From Bryum argenteum (lineage: Eukaryota; Streptophyta; Bryopsida; Bryales; Bryaceae): a stretch of 64,000 bases of DNA. The notes below the pieces were generated by a model that saw only the letters and a list, made by a program, of their open reading frames with translations, did no database searches and was not told the DNA's origin. The DNA lies in contig CM073324.1 in the NCBI GenBank assembly GCA_037043015.1, positions 23,204,097 through 23,268,096 on the forward strand, in the 5' to 3' direction. A program made the translations under genes and the position numbers. Each line of letters opens with the position of its first letter. Positions within the stretch are counted from its first letter, which is position 1. Positions 1-11,622 of this stretch are shown here, one piece after another.

Positions 1-812
1 TCGGATAATTTGATGTCACACCAATGCACACATATATTTTTATTTAGAGGCAAGTCCGAGAGCATCTTCACTTGTCCCCTCATTTGAAGAGCCATGACTT
101 TTCTAGCAAGTTACGTACTTTCTTTTGTTCACTTCGAAGTGAAAATGCTACTGCAATCAATCTATTGAAGAGTCATCAAAAAAATTCTGACTCTTATGGT
201 GGCCTTGCAATGGTGAAAATTGCCCCAAAATTTGTGAAGGAAAAATATACAAAATTAGACTCCTTGAACTAAATTGCATGCCATATCTTCCTCTCATCTC
301 AAACAAAAGTGAGGTTGCTACCACAAACTAGATTCAGATTGGAATTCAACCCAACATACAAAGTTGAAATCCAAATGTCGAAGAAAGAGAAGCAACTCTT
401 TAAAATTCATGCACATTTCTTTTCAAATTTTTTTGGTATAGAAACATCATTGCAAATCTTATGCGTTAAATATCTCACTCACAAATTCCTCCAACTACAA
501 AGTTGTTGATGTTCATCTTAAGATCATACTTACGCAAAAAAAATCATAAGTAACCAAATAAGATTCCACACAATTGACTTGCAATGGTAAAACATCTCCC
601 ATGTTTGAAAATCCAAAAACAAAATGTACCTTCACTATTTGCATGTCATGTACTCATACTTTTTGACTGGGTATGCACTGTATACCACACCAACTAGACT
701 TGATTGGGACTCAACATAAGTGATATTGTCACAAACAGACACACTGTGTAAAGAATTTATGGCTCTTCACAGTTTTAGCTTGTCATTCATAGAGCCGATC
801 TACAGGGGTTAA
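1..812 (+). mobile_element. Partial TTAA-bounded repeat element, right end
   Basis: AT-rich non-coding sequence related to the element at 51915-52529 in the same orientation. Shared landmarks, in the same order, include a stretch around GCAATGGTGAAAA, a stretch around TTGATTGGGACTCAAC, and the terminal segment ending AGGGGTTAA at 804-812. The left end lies outside the window. Only short ORFs are present (66 residues at most), so no transposase is encoded. The assignment rests on similarity by eye to the 48.9-52.5 kb copies. Confidence 0.5.
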
Positions 813-920
813 TATACCCATTAACTAAATTGAAAAGAGAGAACTATACAATGTAGAGTTCAAATTTGAAATATCAAACTATTAAATTATATTATCCTCA
901 AAATTGTATACCAAAGTCAT

Positions 921-1173
921 CACTAGTAAAAATTGTGTTCTAAAATGTTGACTGAAATTACATGTCCAATAGGACATTTTAGACTTATGTTCTACGTTAT
1001 TTCCGACATAAGTCTAAAGTGTCCTATTGGACATGTAATTGCAGTCAACATTTTAGAAATTATAATGTCCAATAGGACATTTTAGACTTATGTTCTACGT
1101 TATTTCGGCCATAAGTCTAAAATGTCCTATTAGTAATTCCAGCCAACATTTTAGAACACGATTCCTACTAGTG
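921..1173. mobile_element. 253-bp MITE with CACTAGTA ends and two internal hairpins
   Basis: The ends are inverted repeats of about 30 bp with a few mismatches: CACTAGTAAAAATTGTGTTC at 921 and its near complement ending TACTAGTG at 1173. The four bases TCAT occur just outside both ends (917-920 and 1174-1177), as a target-site duplication would. The interior is two consecutive palindromes, about 960-1035 and 1068-1130. Each has arms carrying GTCCAATAGGACATTTTAGA and a loop near TTCTACGTTATTTC. There is no coding capacity. The CACTA-like tip suggests a CACTA relative, but that superfamily usually makes 3-bp duplications, so the superfamily is left open. Confidence 0.8.
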
Positions 1174-1177
1174 TCAT

Positions 1178-2189
1178 GTAGTTTTAAGAATTGTGACTAC
1201 TTACATTCACCTTTTTGTTGAATTGCTAATCAACATGTTTGAGTTTCTTTGCATGATCAGTTTCTTTGGAAAGACCTATCTCTCGAAATGCCTATGTTCC
1301 AACTAAAAGAAAGACCTGATCATACATCGGCCTTCACATCCATGCTCATGAGGGTGTTACAAGTGTAAGAAAACCGGCTTGCAATTCTGCATCTTCAAGG
1401 CATCGAACAATTATTCAAGAGCGGCATCCACAATAGATTTCCACATGGCCGGCTTGACTGCGGGCGTGCAAGAGGGAGGATAGAGCTCTGATGGTTATCT
1501 CCACATGATTATGCATCTATCAATTAGAACAGAAAAGATCAAGCCGCTCAACACAAGTTACCTTCGATCAAGCGGCAACGTTCCTTGAAACTTAAAGCAT
1601 GTATCGATGGGCTCTGACCGCCACTCTTGATCGCCAGAGAGCCACCAGTGACACCCAGAGCTGGATCTCCCCCAGTCGTGCATCTTGCTCCAAGGTTACC
1701 CATTACCACACTCAAGTTCCTGAACGTGTTCAAATGTTCTTTGTGAAGGAAACGAATCGGTTATGCCTTGGCTTGTATCAGTCGATTGTATACCTCTGGT
1801 GTGTCTAAAATCACCGACATCAGTTACCTCATCCTGCGAGACAGTTCTCATTGACAAGGGGTAGTATGTCTTGTTAATGAAAACCTTCATAGTATCAAAT
1901 AGCGGCGAAGCACCATCATCGTTCACTTGTTAGCAACAACTTGATGGAAGGTCAGGACACAGTTGAATCGTGTAAATCAGGTGATCAGAGAAAGCGCTTT
2001 CTTCCAGGCTGAAGGGGTAAATGCTAACAATATTGTATAAATATAATATGTAATGATTAGTAGTCACGTGTTGTCGTATGACATGCCCCGGCCTAACGCA
2101 CCGGCTGCGGCCGACCGTGTCGGCAGTCCGTCGAGTCTATCGGTGGTCAAGTTGTGGTGGTCAAGTCGTGGTCTGCGGTTCCAGTCGTC
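1178..2189. other. Intergenic, no supported gene
   Basis: Only short overlapping ORFs on both strands around 1548-1926. A minus-strand stretch there is locally GC-rich and could be a decayed exon, but it has no recognisable motif, start or splice pattern. Confidence 0.4.
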
Positions 2190-3120
2190 CTGTCTTTGTC
2201 GGTGCTTGGGTAGTCGCGTCGGTTTGTGTGCTTGGTCCGTACTTGAGTCAGTCGTGTGTTTGGTCCGTGCGTGGGTGAGTCGTGTGTTTGGTTTGTGCTT
2301 GGGTGCTTGGTCCTTGCTTGGGTTAGTAGTGTGCTTGGTATGTGCTTGATATGTGCTTGGTCTATGCTTGGGACACTCATGTGCTTGGTCCATGCTTAGG
2401 TGAGTCGTGTGCTTGGGTGAGTCTTTGGATACTGCTTGGTCCGTGCTTGGGATAGTCGTGTGTTTGGTTCGTGCTAGGGTTAGTCGTGTGCTTGGTCCGT
2501 GATTGGGCCAGTCGTATACTTGGTCCATGCTTGAGTTAATCGTGTGCTTGGTCCGTGATTGGGTCAGTCGTGTGCTTGGTCCGTGATTGGGTCAGTCGTG
2601 TGCTTGGTCCGTGATTGGGTCAGTCGTGTGCTTGGTCCGTGATTGGGTCAGTCGTGTGCTTGCTCCGTGATTGGATCAGTCGTGTGCTTGGTCCGTGATT
2701 GGGTCAGTCGTGTGCTTGCTCCGTGAAAGGGTCAATCGTGTGCTTGGTCCGTGATTGGATCAGTCGTGTGCTTGGGTGTTTGGTCCATGCTTGCTTGGGT
2801 TAGTCATGTGCTTGGTTCAAGCTTGGTTAGTCGTGTGCTTGGTATGTCCTTGGTCTATGCTTGGGTCAATCACGTGCTTGGTCTATGCTTGGGTCACTCA
2901 TGTGTTTGGTCCATGTTTGAGTCGGTCATGTGCTTGGTCCATGCTTGGGTGAATCATGTGCTTGGTCCATGCTTGGGTGAATCATGTGCTTGGTCCATGC
3001 TTGGGTGAACCATGTGCTTGGTCTGTGCTTGGGCCAGTCGTGTCATATGTTTGGGTTAGTGTGCTTGGTCCGTGCTTGGGTCAATTTGTGTGTGTGCTTT
3101 GTGCTTGGGACAATGTGCAT
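2190..3120. repeat. Minisatellite, 28-bp unit, about 0.9 kb
   Basis: Tandem array with consensus unit GTGATTGGGTCAGTCGTGTG followed by CTTGGTCC (28 bp). Units between about 2545 and 2760 are nearly identical. Those on either side are diverged and vary in length, with GCTTGG and AGTCGTGTG as recurring words. The array is open in several frames on both strands (for example 154 codons at 2064-2528 minus), but the products are pure repeat translation and I do not regard them as genes. Confidence 0.9.
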
Positions 3121-4615
3121 GGTTTATGATGAGAGCTTGGCTCCTTGACCTGTATCAACAGTCCGCTCTGTTACTTCAACAATTTTAAGCGTGAGTTTCA
3201 TTGTTGGGATACCGGTTGCAGGATGCCGATCAACCATCACTACATATATGTGAATTGGACATATGTGAAAGAAGCTATATTGAAGAAAATGCGTGCATAT
3301 GTCGCTCCTGATACCAAACGACATATACTTTCGTATAATTGCATCTATCTTCTATTTTCAACAACATTTACCTTCTACTTGTGCACAGTTTCACAAATTC
3401 GTGTTTGAAAATTGTTTTTTATGTTTTTGTCTAGGACTTTTTGAGCAGTTGATACACATGCGAGACAAAGCGGAGACGGCAGCCATTCTTAGAACTTGAC
3501 ACTCAGGTTTTCAACCTCCATCATAAAACCTCCTCCATCAGTAGAGATGGATGACCATAGTACAGGAACCTTTCATCAAGCAAAGATATATGGTAAGGTG
3601 TCCTATAATGGCGCAATTTTCAGCACAGAAAATCTACTGGAATGTTGCGAGTGCACGCAATTTTGGTGCATGGGGAAAATTAGTAGAAAACTAGAGCAAG
3701 TGGAATCATCATTTTTCGACTCTTCTACAGTGAGTAATGAATTTTTAAAGATGGAAATATAGGTGTTCCTAAAATGGTGCCCTAAAGTGACGCCCTACAA
3801 TCTTTGCAGAGTGTACATGGTACTATTGTAAGGAGAAGCTATTATGTACGTGGCAGTGAAGATTACTAGGGCTCCATTTTCGGCACTGCGCCATTTTTGG
3901 CTGCTCTACCATATGACCATGTTACAGGATGGATGTATCAATAAACTGCTATTGCACGAACAGGTGATGGAGAATATAATACTATGCTGGAGGTTATTGA
4001 TTTCAGTGCATCATTCGGCCATATGGATGCCGCCTACTGTGGTTACCTTTGGAGTGAAGTAGCCACCACTGCCAATCAGTCACACTCGTGCCCATAATTT
4101 GTGATTATTATGGCCACCAATTACTGAGAACAGAAGTTCATATACATCCCCATTTCATTGTGCAAATTGTTTTTCATGAAGAAGACAGTGACTCGGACGA
4201 GATTAATACACTAATAACACTTATATTTATGGGCCTCAGATTTATAGAAAATAACAGTTAAATAGAAACACTTATACTTATGCAATGAGATTTAGATGCT
4301 GATGTATTTAAAGCTTATTGGCAATCTAAAGAAAATATGAACCCAATTGGAAATATATTTTTCTCATTTTATACGAAAATATTATGAATTTTCAAAGTTT
4401 TGTAAGCCTAAATTCCTATTTTTGTGCATAGATCCCTCCTAAAAGCGTACATGAGGACAACTCACTAACCCCGTTGGAAGGGCATACGAGTCAGTGTTTC
4501 TACGAGTCAGTGTTTCTACCAGTCATTGTTAAGATAGGCTAGAATGTACACCCTAAAACACTGAATACTTGTGAGACCCCTAACCCCTAACCGAAACCGA
4601 CTGAATGAACGGTAC
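3121..4615. other. Intergenic, no supported gene
   Basis: AT-rich with small ORFs only (88 codons or fewer) and no recognised domain. A short direct repeat of TACGAGTCAGTGTTTCTAC lies at about 4487-4518. This stretch is also downstream of the minus-strand gene ending at 4616 and probably contains its 3' UTR. Confidence 0.4.
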
Positions 4616-7600
4616 CTACTGGGCATACATCATTGGGGAAGCCGGCTCCGAGTCTCGCAGCTGTGAAGCTCCGATTTCCCCATCTTCTCTACTACCACCA
4701 TCTTCTGTGCTGGAGGTGTCACTGGAGTCGTCACTGTGGACCACAACATGGTGTCTTACCAGGGGTCCAAAGCTGAGAGCCGTGAGGTTCAGCATTCCAT
4801 TGCCAGCTCCTTGTTGCTCTTGAGCCTCGCCACCATCGTTAGCATGTTTCGGTGTTGTCTGGCTCATGTCAATATCTACATCACCGGCGGCTTCGGTACC
4901 GGTTTTCTCTTCAGCATTCCTCTCTCCTGCTATATTATTAGTGGCAACTTGACTCGCTGCGTGCTCTGCTCCCTCGTCACTCGTCCTGCGGGGGATCATC
5001 ATCAGAGGCTCCACTCGCTCGGCACTGGATGAATCATCCTCTCCGTGCGCTGCTGTGGTCATTGCCCAGCTGCCTGCTACCTCGGACGCCATCAAGTCTG
5101 CTGTACATAGGGAGTCTCTGGGGTGCCTTCTGCTGAACATTGCCCCTGCTGCTTGTGATATACCTCGATGATCTTCAAACCACCAAACCACAGCTTAGAA
5201 TCACATGATCCGAAGGTCACCTATTATGCTCAAGGATAGATGAAGTTCATGAAGACAACGGAAGATCAGTCTCACCATCTGCACCATCGTCCCACTGCGC
5301 TGTATTTTCAATCACGGTGCCGACGCCCATGTGGTCTGGATGTGCATTGGCTTCGTCGTCCATTGGTTCGTCTTCGTCATCTCTGTGAGCTGCTGCCATT
5401 CCATCTTGACCCACATTAGAAGATCTAGCTCGTGGAGAACCTCCTGAGAAGCAGAAATTAAATCACAAAGTCAGGAGAGGGTTACGATGTCATAATGCAA
5501 TATTCCTACGCACCACCAAGAGTATTACAAGAAAAACTTTGAGTCAGGTTGATTAATCTGGTAGAACATAGTTTTAAATGTCCATTTTTGATCCATTGAT
5601 GTCTACTCTCCATCCACAGCAAACTCTGATACAGGGTTTTCATCGATGGCATGTACTGTAGCAAGGGTGGAGTCCTGCAACTGCTAGATGGGTGTTGTTC
5701 CTTAGTTTCTATATACTACAACAGAAACGTTAATGTCATCTACGTCGGGCCCACAATGCATTTCAGATTTTATAAAATAGTCGCAACCAAATTTCAAATC
5801 ATCAGGATTCCACGTCTTAGAAGACGAATAATTTAGCATCAACACCAACCTTTTCACAAATAGAAGATGCCATTACACACCTTCCAAGTTGTCTTCGGGG
5901 TTGAGCAGTTGCGTACAGCCCGGGTCAAAACTGGCAATCTGAGTGAAGCCAGCTTCTCCAGGTTCTTGCTGAGTGGCCCCGATGATATCACCGCTTGTGA
6001 ATGGAACAAAAGCGGAGTTCCCATGACGAAACAAGCCAGTTTCATCGTACGTCGACGCGATTTTCAGACTGCCGCAGACATCGATTTGCGTCGGAACAGC
6101 TTGGGTAGGAGGGATATTAACATCTGAGGACCGTGACGCGTCGGAACATCCGTCTTGTTGTGTATCGCCTTCGGTGTCATCGTCTATGGCCGTCCCCTTG
6201 CTCTTCTCCTCATCCTCGCGTTTGTTTTCAAGTTGCTGCACAGGCCGACGACTCCCAGATGTACTTTGAGATGTGCCTCTCGTTTCCTTGCTACCTTGAT
6301 TCAGGAGGGTGACTTTAGTGGGTTGACTGGTACTGCGCACAGTGGTATTGTCGTGATCGCTATCACCATCTTCAAGTGTTCGAATCATCGTTAATAACTG
6401 GTCCTGCTGCCTCTGCTGCAAATCAGCTATTTCTGCGGCGGTCGAATGAAACGCTCGCAGTTGAGATTCTCTGCTAGATTAACAAAACATGCGTTAAAGA
6501 GAGAAACGTTTCAACAGGGGAAAGGATTATTTCGATATCTTGCTGATTAGCAGCCCTTATGATTACGAGAGGGAAGATGACAAGTCGGTGCTTACCGAAG
6601 CACGATGCGCTCTCGTGCACCTTGTAAGCGCTGCTTCTCTAACTTCAAATCTCTAGATGCTGCTTCCATCTCCACTTCAAACCTCGCAATCCTTGCTTCG
6701 GCACCTTCTCTTGCTATCTGTCGACCGGTTGGACCGAATGCAGGATACGTGAATGAGTACAAGCTATTGGAACGTCTATAGAGGCTGAGCGACTCTCTTA
6801 ATGCTTCAAAGTCCAGGGTTCATCATGATATATCAATTCAAAGATTTCCAGCAAAAATACAATACCTTCTCATCTTCCAGCTCTCTGAATGTCTGCTGAA
6901 GTCGGACTTCATGAGCATCTGCTCTCTGAGGCACAGACCAAAACACAAAACATCTCAGTTTTTACGATAACTACAAGCATTCCATTCCGGGTAAACTTCG
7001 AGCTTGGTCGAAACTAAGTTCATTTTACAGATGGTCTTACTGTTTGTGCTGCTGAACTTAAAACTTTCTCCTCTTGAAGTTGAGACTCCAGCCGACGAGC
7101 TCGCTCTTCTGCAGCAACAACGGCCGCCCTTTCGGAATCCTGAATCCAAGAGCGGGTAGAAGCAGTCATACATCAATCTGCTGAGACTCTGAGATAAGCA
7201 GAAGTAGCTACCATCTTTTATCACACTCAGCCTGACGCCAACCTCATGGTCATGCAGCAGGATGAATGGCTAGAATGACTTGGTTAGCTCACATTCAAGA
7301 GAGAAATCATCGAGGAATTTATATGCTTTTGCAACAGCTGACGTTGAACTACACATAATGGAGAAGTAGCCGCTGAGAAGCACATCATATTCCTTCGAGG
7401 TGTTTCAAGGGCACGAAGAAAGTGAAAAACTCTCTGCTTGTTTGCCAGCAGCAGAAGTGAAGGTGACAAGCCTTCGAAAGTGTAGATTCTCCAGTTACAA
7501 AAGCTTAGAAAAGCATACCAGCTTCTTCCGCGAAATTTCAGCAGCTGCACGGTACTCCTTCTCTCCTTCCTGCGCAAGCTCAATGCATCATACCGAATTT

Positions 7601-10237
7601 ATTGGTCCTCATAAAGCGCGGTTGCACTTCCCAATCGATAAGGTCATGTTGCAAACGAAGGATCCTCCAAACGCCAATCACATTCTATGGACGAGCACTT
7701 CGTATGAAAGAATGCAAAAAACTTGGAAAACGAGCTAGAAAGGGACCTGAAGTGCCAGAATGATTTCATTTTGCTGCTCTTGCTGACGGAGAGCTGTTTC
7801 TTCATGGCGCTTCAGCTCTTCTGCTGCTTCTAAACGTATCCGGTCCAAAGCTGCCCGTAGACTGGCTTCCGCTTCAGCCCTTTCCTTGCTTATCTTAAAG
7901 CGCTCTTCTTCTAATAATTTTTCAAGCTCTTCAGCTCTCAATTTTAAACTGCGACCACAGTGTGCATACATTACTCAATTGTATAGACTATATAGAAACG
8001 AGACTGAAACATGATGAACCTTATGATCTGTTAAAATTAGCTTGTCTAAGACTTCAAAAGATCATATGAACTTACCCATCTATGACCTCTTCTGCATCAA
8101 CACGAGATTTGGCTTCAGACGCAAGTCGTTGTTGAAGAAGCTCAATATTACTCTCTAGTTGCAACCGTAAAGCACCACTTGCCTCTGCTTCTGCTTCTTT
8201 GGTAGCCAGGGAGAGTTTCAACTCCTCTTGTTGTGCACTGAATTTCTCTGCTACTGCTGCTCGTACTTCTTTTAACTCCTGGAATCGTTCGATAACAAGT
8301 AAAAATAGATATGTAAGTAATGTTCCTACACATGACTTCCAAAACCACGTTGAAAATCACATATCAACAGACAGAGCCATGCTTTCTAGGCATAAAACAG
8401 GTACAAGAATCATAAAAATGAACTTGGTACTAACAGTTGCATGGCGAGCCTCCGCAGTGCGATACTCCGAACGCATCTTCTCAACCTCAAGCACATGCGC
8501 CTCTACCTGGACCCTTAGCTCCTGCCACAAACAGTACCCTTCATACAGTTGAGAATCATCCCTTGCAAATCATGCTCTGCAAATAAAATGAGGGTTCTGT
8601 TGCAATCTGCCAATAAATCTGAGAAGCCAATTTCCATCCATTCTACGTTTTCACACATCCACCATGGCCCTGGGCCATTCTTTGTAGCATCAAGAATGTC
8701 CTGTAGTTCATGCAGAAGGATAACCCTACTTCATAGGATGAACCGATGTAAGTAATTACACCTGAAGCCTTGGATAGAAATCATGAGAAAACTCAAAAAG
8801 GTGCATGACATTAACATCAGAAGTCATCTCTGGTTTATCACCAACTCAATAACAATTGAGCTCTCTGATGGTCTTATTACGGTATACTCAACTGCATTAC
8901 CTTCACTTTCGTAACTGCTCCGTGCAATGAGATTCTATATTCAAAAGTTACCATTCAAAGTTTGTGAAAACCAGAAACACTATGATGTGGTCAGATTATG
9001 CTCACTTCATTGGAGCGCTGCAATTGGCGAACATCGTTGAGCATTATGGGACCAGAAACACCGCCATTCCCAAGTCCCTTAATACGCTTCCCATCACCAC
9101 CAACCATTTCCGCACCATCATCTGCGTCCTCATCACCGAGCTCGCCAAGTAAGTGAACCCGATGGCTCTTACAGAACTTCTCCTCTTAATTGTGAATAAG
9201 GGTCCTTATTAGGATGCGGTTCAAGGCATTTACCAGGTGGAGAAGCCTTGCGTTTGTTGGATAGCCATGTGGCTTCGCCAGGTGACATAGAAGCAAGAGG
9301 TGAACCAGCAGCGGCAGCAGCCCCTGTTACCTCGCGGAACACATAAGAGAAAGCGGTTCCTGTTGCAGGAAAATTATCACATGAGTAAATCAATCACGTG
9401 GTATTCAATGACATGTAATGATAACAATAATTTTCACATCGACCTGCTTAAATTTTGCAAATCGATTGATCGTTACTTCCCCTGAAGAATATCATAACGT
9501 TTTTGGACAAAAGAATGCTACACAATAAGGAAAAGAACTCACCATTCTCAGGGGTGCCCACCAAGGAAACAACATCTCCATGACGTAGCTGCACTTCCTC
9601 GCCATTTCGCTCAAGCCTTTGCAGATTGACGTACGTTCCATTGGAGCTACAATAGGAATTCTAACGTTACAAAATATTCACAGGTAACAATCATACATAT
9701 AAGCTTTTCGAAAAAGGAATGTCACACACCTGGAGTCGCGGATGCAAGCGACGACGCGATCGGTGGCGGATGGGACATGATTCGGCGGCATGATACGTCC
9801 ATCAGGACCGACATAGCGCCGGGAAATCGTGCAATGCCGGCCACTAACATTGGGTGAATTGAACTGGAAACAAGGCTCCTTGACAGTGCGACCAAAAACA
9901 TGCTCGGAGTTTTGCAAAAAGATGTGCAACCCCTGGGGGAAAAAAAATGAAAAAGAACCCGGTATGAGAGCGATTGCAAACAAGGCGGTAAGAGAGCGAT
10001 ACAAAAAAGGGCGGCATGGGAAAGGAAAAAGAGCGGGACCTGAGAGCGCTCGCGGGCGTTGGGGGAGACGGCGGTGAGCATGGCCCAGAGAGCAGGGCTG
10101 GGCCGGCTAATAGGGCAGGGCTGGGCGGCGAGCGTAGCGGCCCTGGCCATGACTCCATCAGGAGGATGAGCAGGTGCGGGCGCTGGCGGTGGAGCCAGAG
10201 CCGGAGCCGGAGCGGCATTGCTGGGCGAAGAAGCCAT
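4616..10237 (-). CDS. FHA-domain, coiled-coil protein
   Basis: Likely nuclear phosphothreonine-binding scaffold; partner unknown. Exon 1 (10237-10040) begins MASSPSNAAPAPAL, a Pro/Ala-rich leader. Exons 2-4 (9932-9730, 9646-9543, 9359-9234) encode the FHA domain: GLHIFLQNSEHVFGR, the SGRHCTISRR motif, and DSSSNGTYVN with LRHGDVVSLVG, the usual FHA signature. A short exon ends GPIMLNDVRQLQRSNE near 9005. About seven exons between 8530 and 6600 are Glu/Ala/Arg-rich coiled coil, for example ELKEVRAAVAEKFSAQQEEL and KLRAEELEKLLEEERFKISK. After that come an exon with QQRQQDQLLTMIRTLEDGDS (about 6480-5873), an acidic exon (about 5455-5275) and a last exon from about 5195 ending ASPMMYAQ. The layout resembles the uncharacterised Arabidopsis SMAD/FHA protein At2g45460, from memory. 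The exon 1 donor reads CAG|GTCCCG, which is unusual. Some middle junctions are approximate. Confidence 0.8.
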
Positions 10238-10649
10238 GGCGCAATACCATAACCACCACAATCTCTTGTTCTCTCACGAATTGGGGCCCAAGAAATTCTT
10301 CAAGGAATTGTTGTTGCCGCACATCATCGTCATCGTCGTAGCGGAATGTCGCGGAATGAAGAATCTCCCGGCACGATGTTGAGAGTCGCTGTCAAACTGT
10401 TGTTGCCTTCCTTTCTTCCTGGCACAACGACCTCGCCGTTACGGGGTCCCATGCCCACTCGTGCACACCACGGTAGAGGGCCCTTCAAGCGGGCATAAGG
10501 GCCAAAGCCTGTTTCTACCTTCTTATACAAGCTTGACATTGACATTGTACAGGGCAATTTCCGAGAGGAGGGGATTGCAAAACATAGAAACCGTCAAAGG
10601 AACTTGTACTCTATAATCACGCACTTTTTTTAAACATGTTGTAGATTAT
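10238..10649. promoter_or_regulatory. Upstream region of the FHA gene
   Basis: Sequence immediately 5' of the minus-strand ATG at 10237, presumably 5' UTR and promoter. It is moderately GC-rich in its first 300 bases, with a short CATCGTCATCGTC repeat at 10323. No core element could be assigned with confidence. Confidence 0.3.
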
Positions 10650-10975
10650 ATAGATATCAGCCTTGAAAATGAATGGCAAAAGTGGTGGTTTCCTTGCTAG
10701 TGAGGGATACAGGACACAATTGACCTTGAAAACTAAAGATTACGGGGATAGTATAGACATTATTTTTTCCTAGCCAACAATTGCATGGACACTACAATAT
10801 CAACTCCTGAAATGAATTGCAAATCCTTCATCAATGGTTCCTTTGCTAACCAAGGATTACGAGGACATAATCAACCTTGAAGATGAATAGCCAATCCAAC
10901 AACAATGGTTCCCTTTATAAGGAGGGAATACAAGCATATAATCGACCATGACAATGAATGACCAGCCTATATTCC
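10650..10975. repeat. Degenerate tandem repeat, about 80-90 bp unit
   Basis: Three to four diverged copies of a segment containing ATGAATGGC, then GGTTTCCTTGCTA, then GGATACAGGACA and ATTGACCTTGAAAA. Copies begin near 10665, 10800, 10885 and 10950. Spacing is uneven and the array is recognisable only by eye. Confidence 0.45.
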
Positions 10976-11069
10976 AATAAGACATAAATATCTTCTAATT
11001 TTGAATATACTTAAATTGTATTTCAATCTCATTGTTTCCAGAATGTCACATTTCGTCAACCAAAGTTTA

Positions 11070-11282
11070 CATCCATCCATTACTGAAATTCATGCACTCA
11101 TGCCTTTATAACTACTAGAATTTCTCTTCTTACATCCATCCATTACTGGAATTCATGCATGCTTTTATAACTACTAGAAATTCTCTTCTTACATCCATCC
11201 ATTACTGGAATTCATGCATGCTTTTATAACTACTAGAAATTCTCTTCTTACATCCATCCATAACTGGAAGTTACTGCATGTA
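11070..11282. repeat. Tandem repeat, 59-bp unit, 3.5 copies
   Basis: The unit starts CATCCATCCATTACTGGAAT, continues with TCATGCATGCTTTTATAACT and ends with CTCTTCTTA. The two central copies look identical; the first carries a small insertion and the last is truncated. It lies 0.35 kb beyond the 3' end of the ISA2 coding region. Confidence 0.9.
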
Positions 11283-11622
11283 ACTATCCACTTCATGTGT
11301 CTCGAGAATCCTAGAAGACTTAGTTAGGAAGATAGGAAAATGAGTTAGTCCGTAAGTTGGCAATCAACTGGTACACAAGTACTGTACATTTTTCAATAAG
11401 TGCAAAACACTTGCATTCTTTCCGCTATTGAACAACGGTAGTAAGTTGGAGAAACCCCAAATACGTCACAATCTGTAACCAAGCACCTGATGTGATCTCT
11501 TGACAATTCAATTGAGATTTACATTTACAACAGATACAATCTGCAGGGCAGGCCTTCGCTCAACTCAATTCAAAAATAATACATCCATCTATCAGCACGT
11601 AGCATAAAAGCTGGCAATGAAG

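Noticed and set aside
2064-2528. 154-codon minus-strand ORF rich in Thr, Lys and His
   Set aside because: Pure translation of the 28-bp minisatellite; other frames are equally open.
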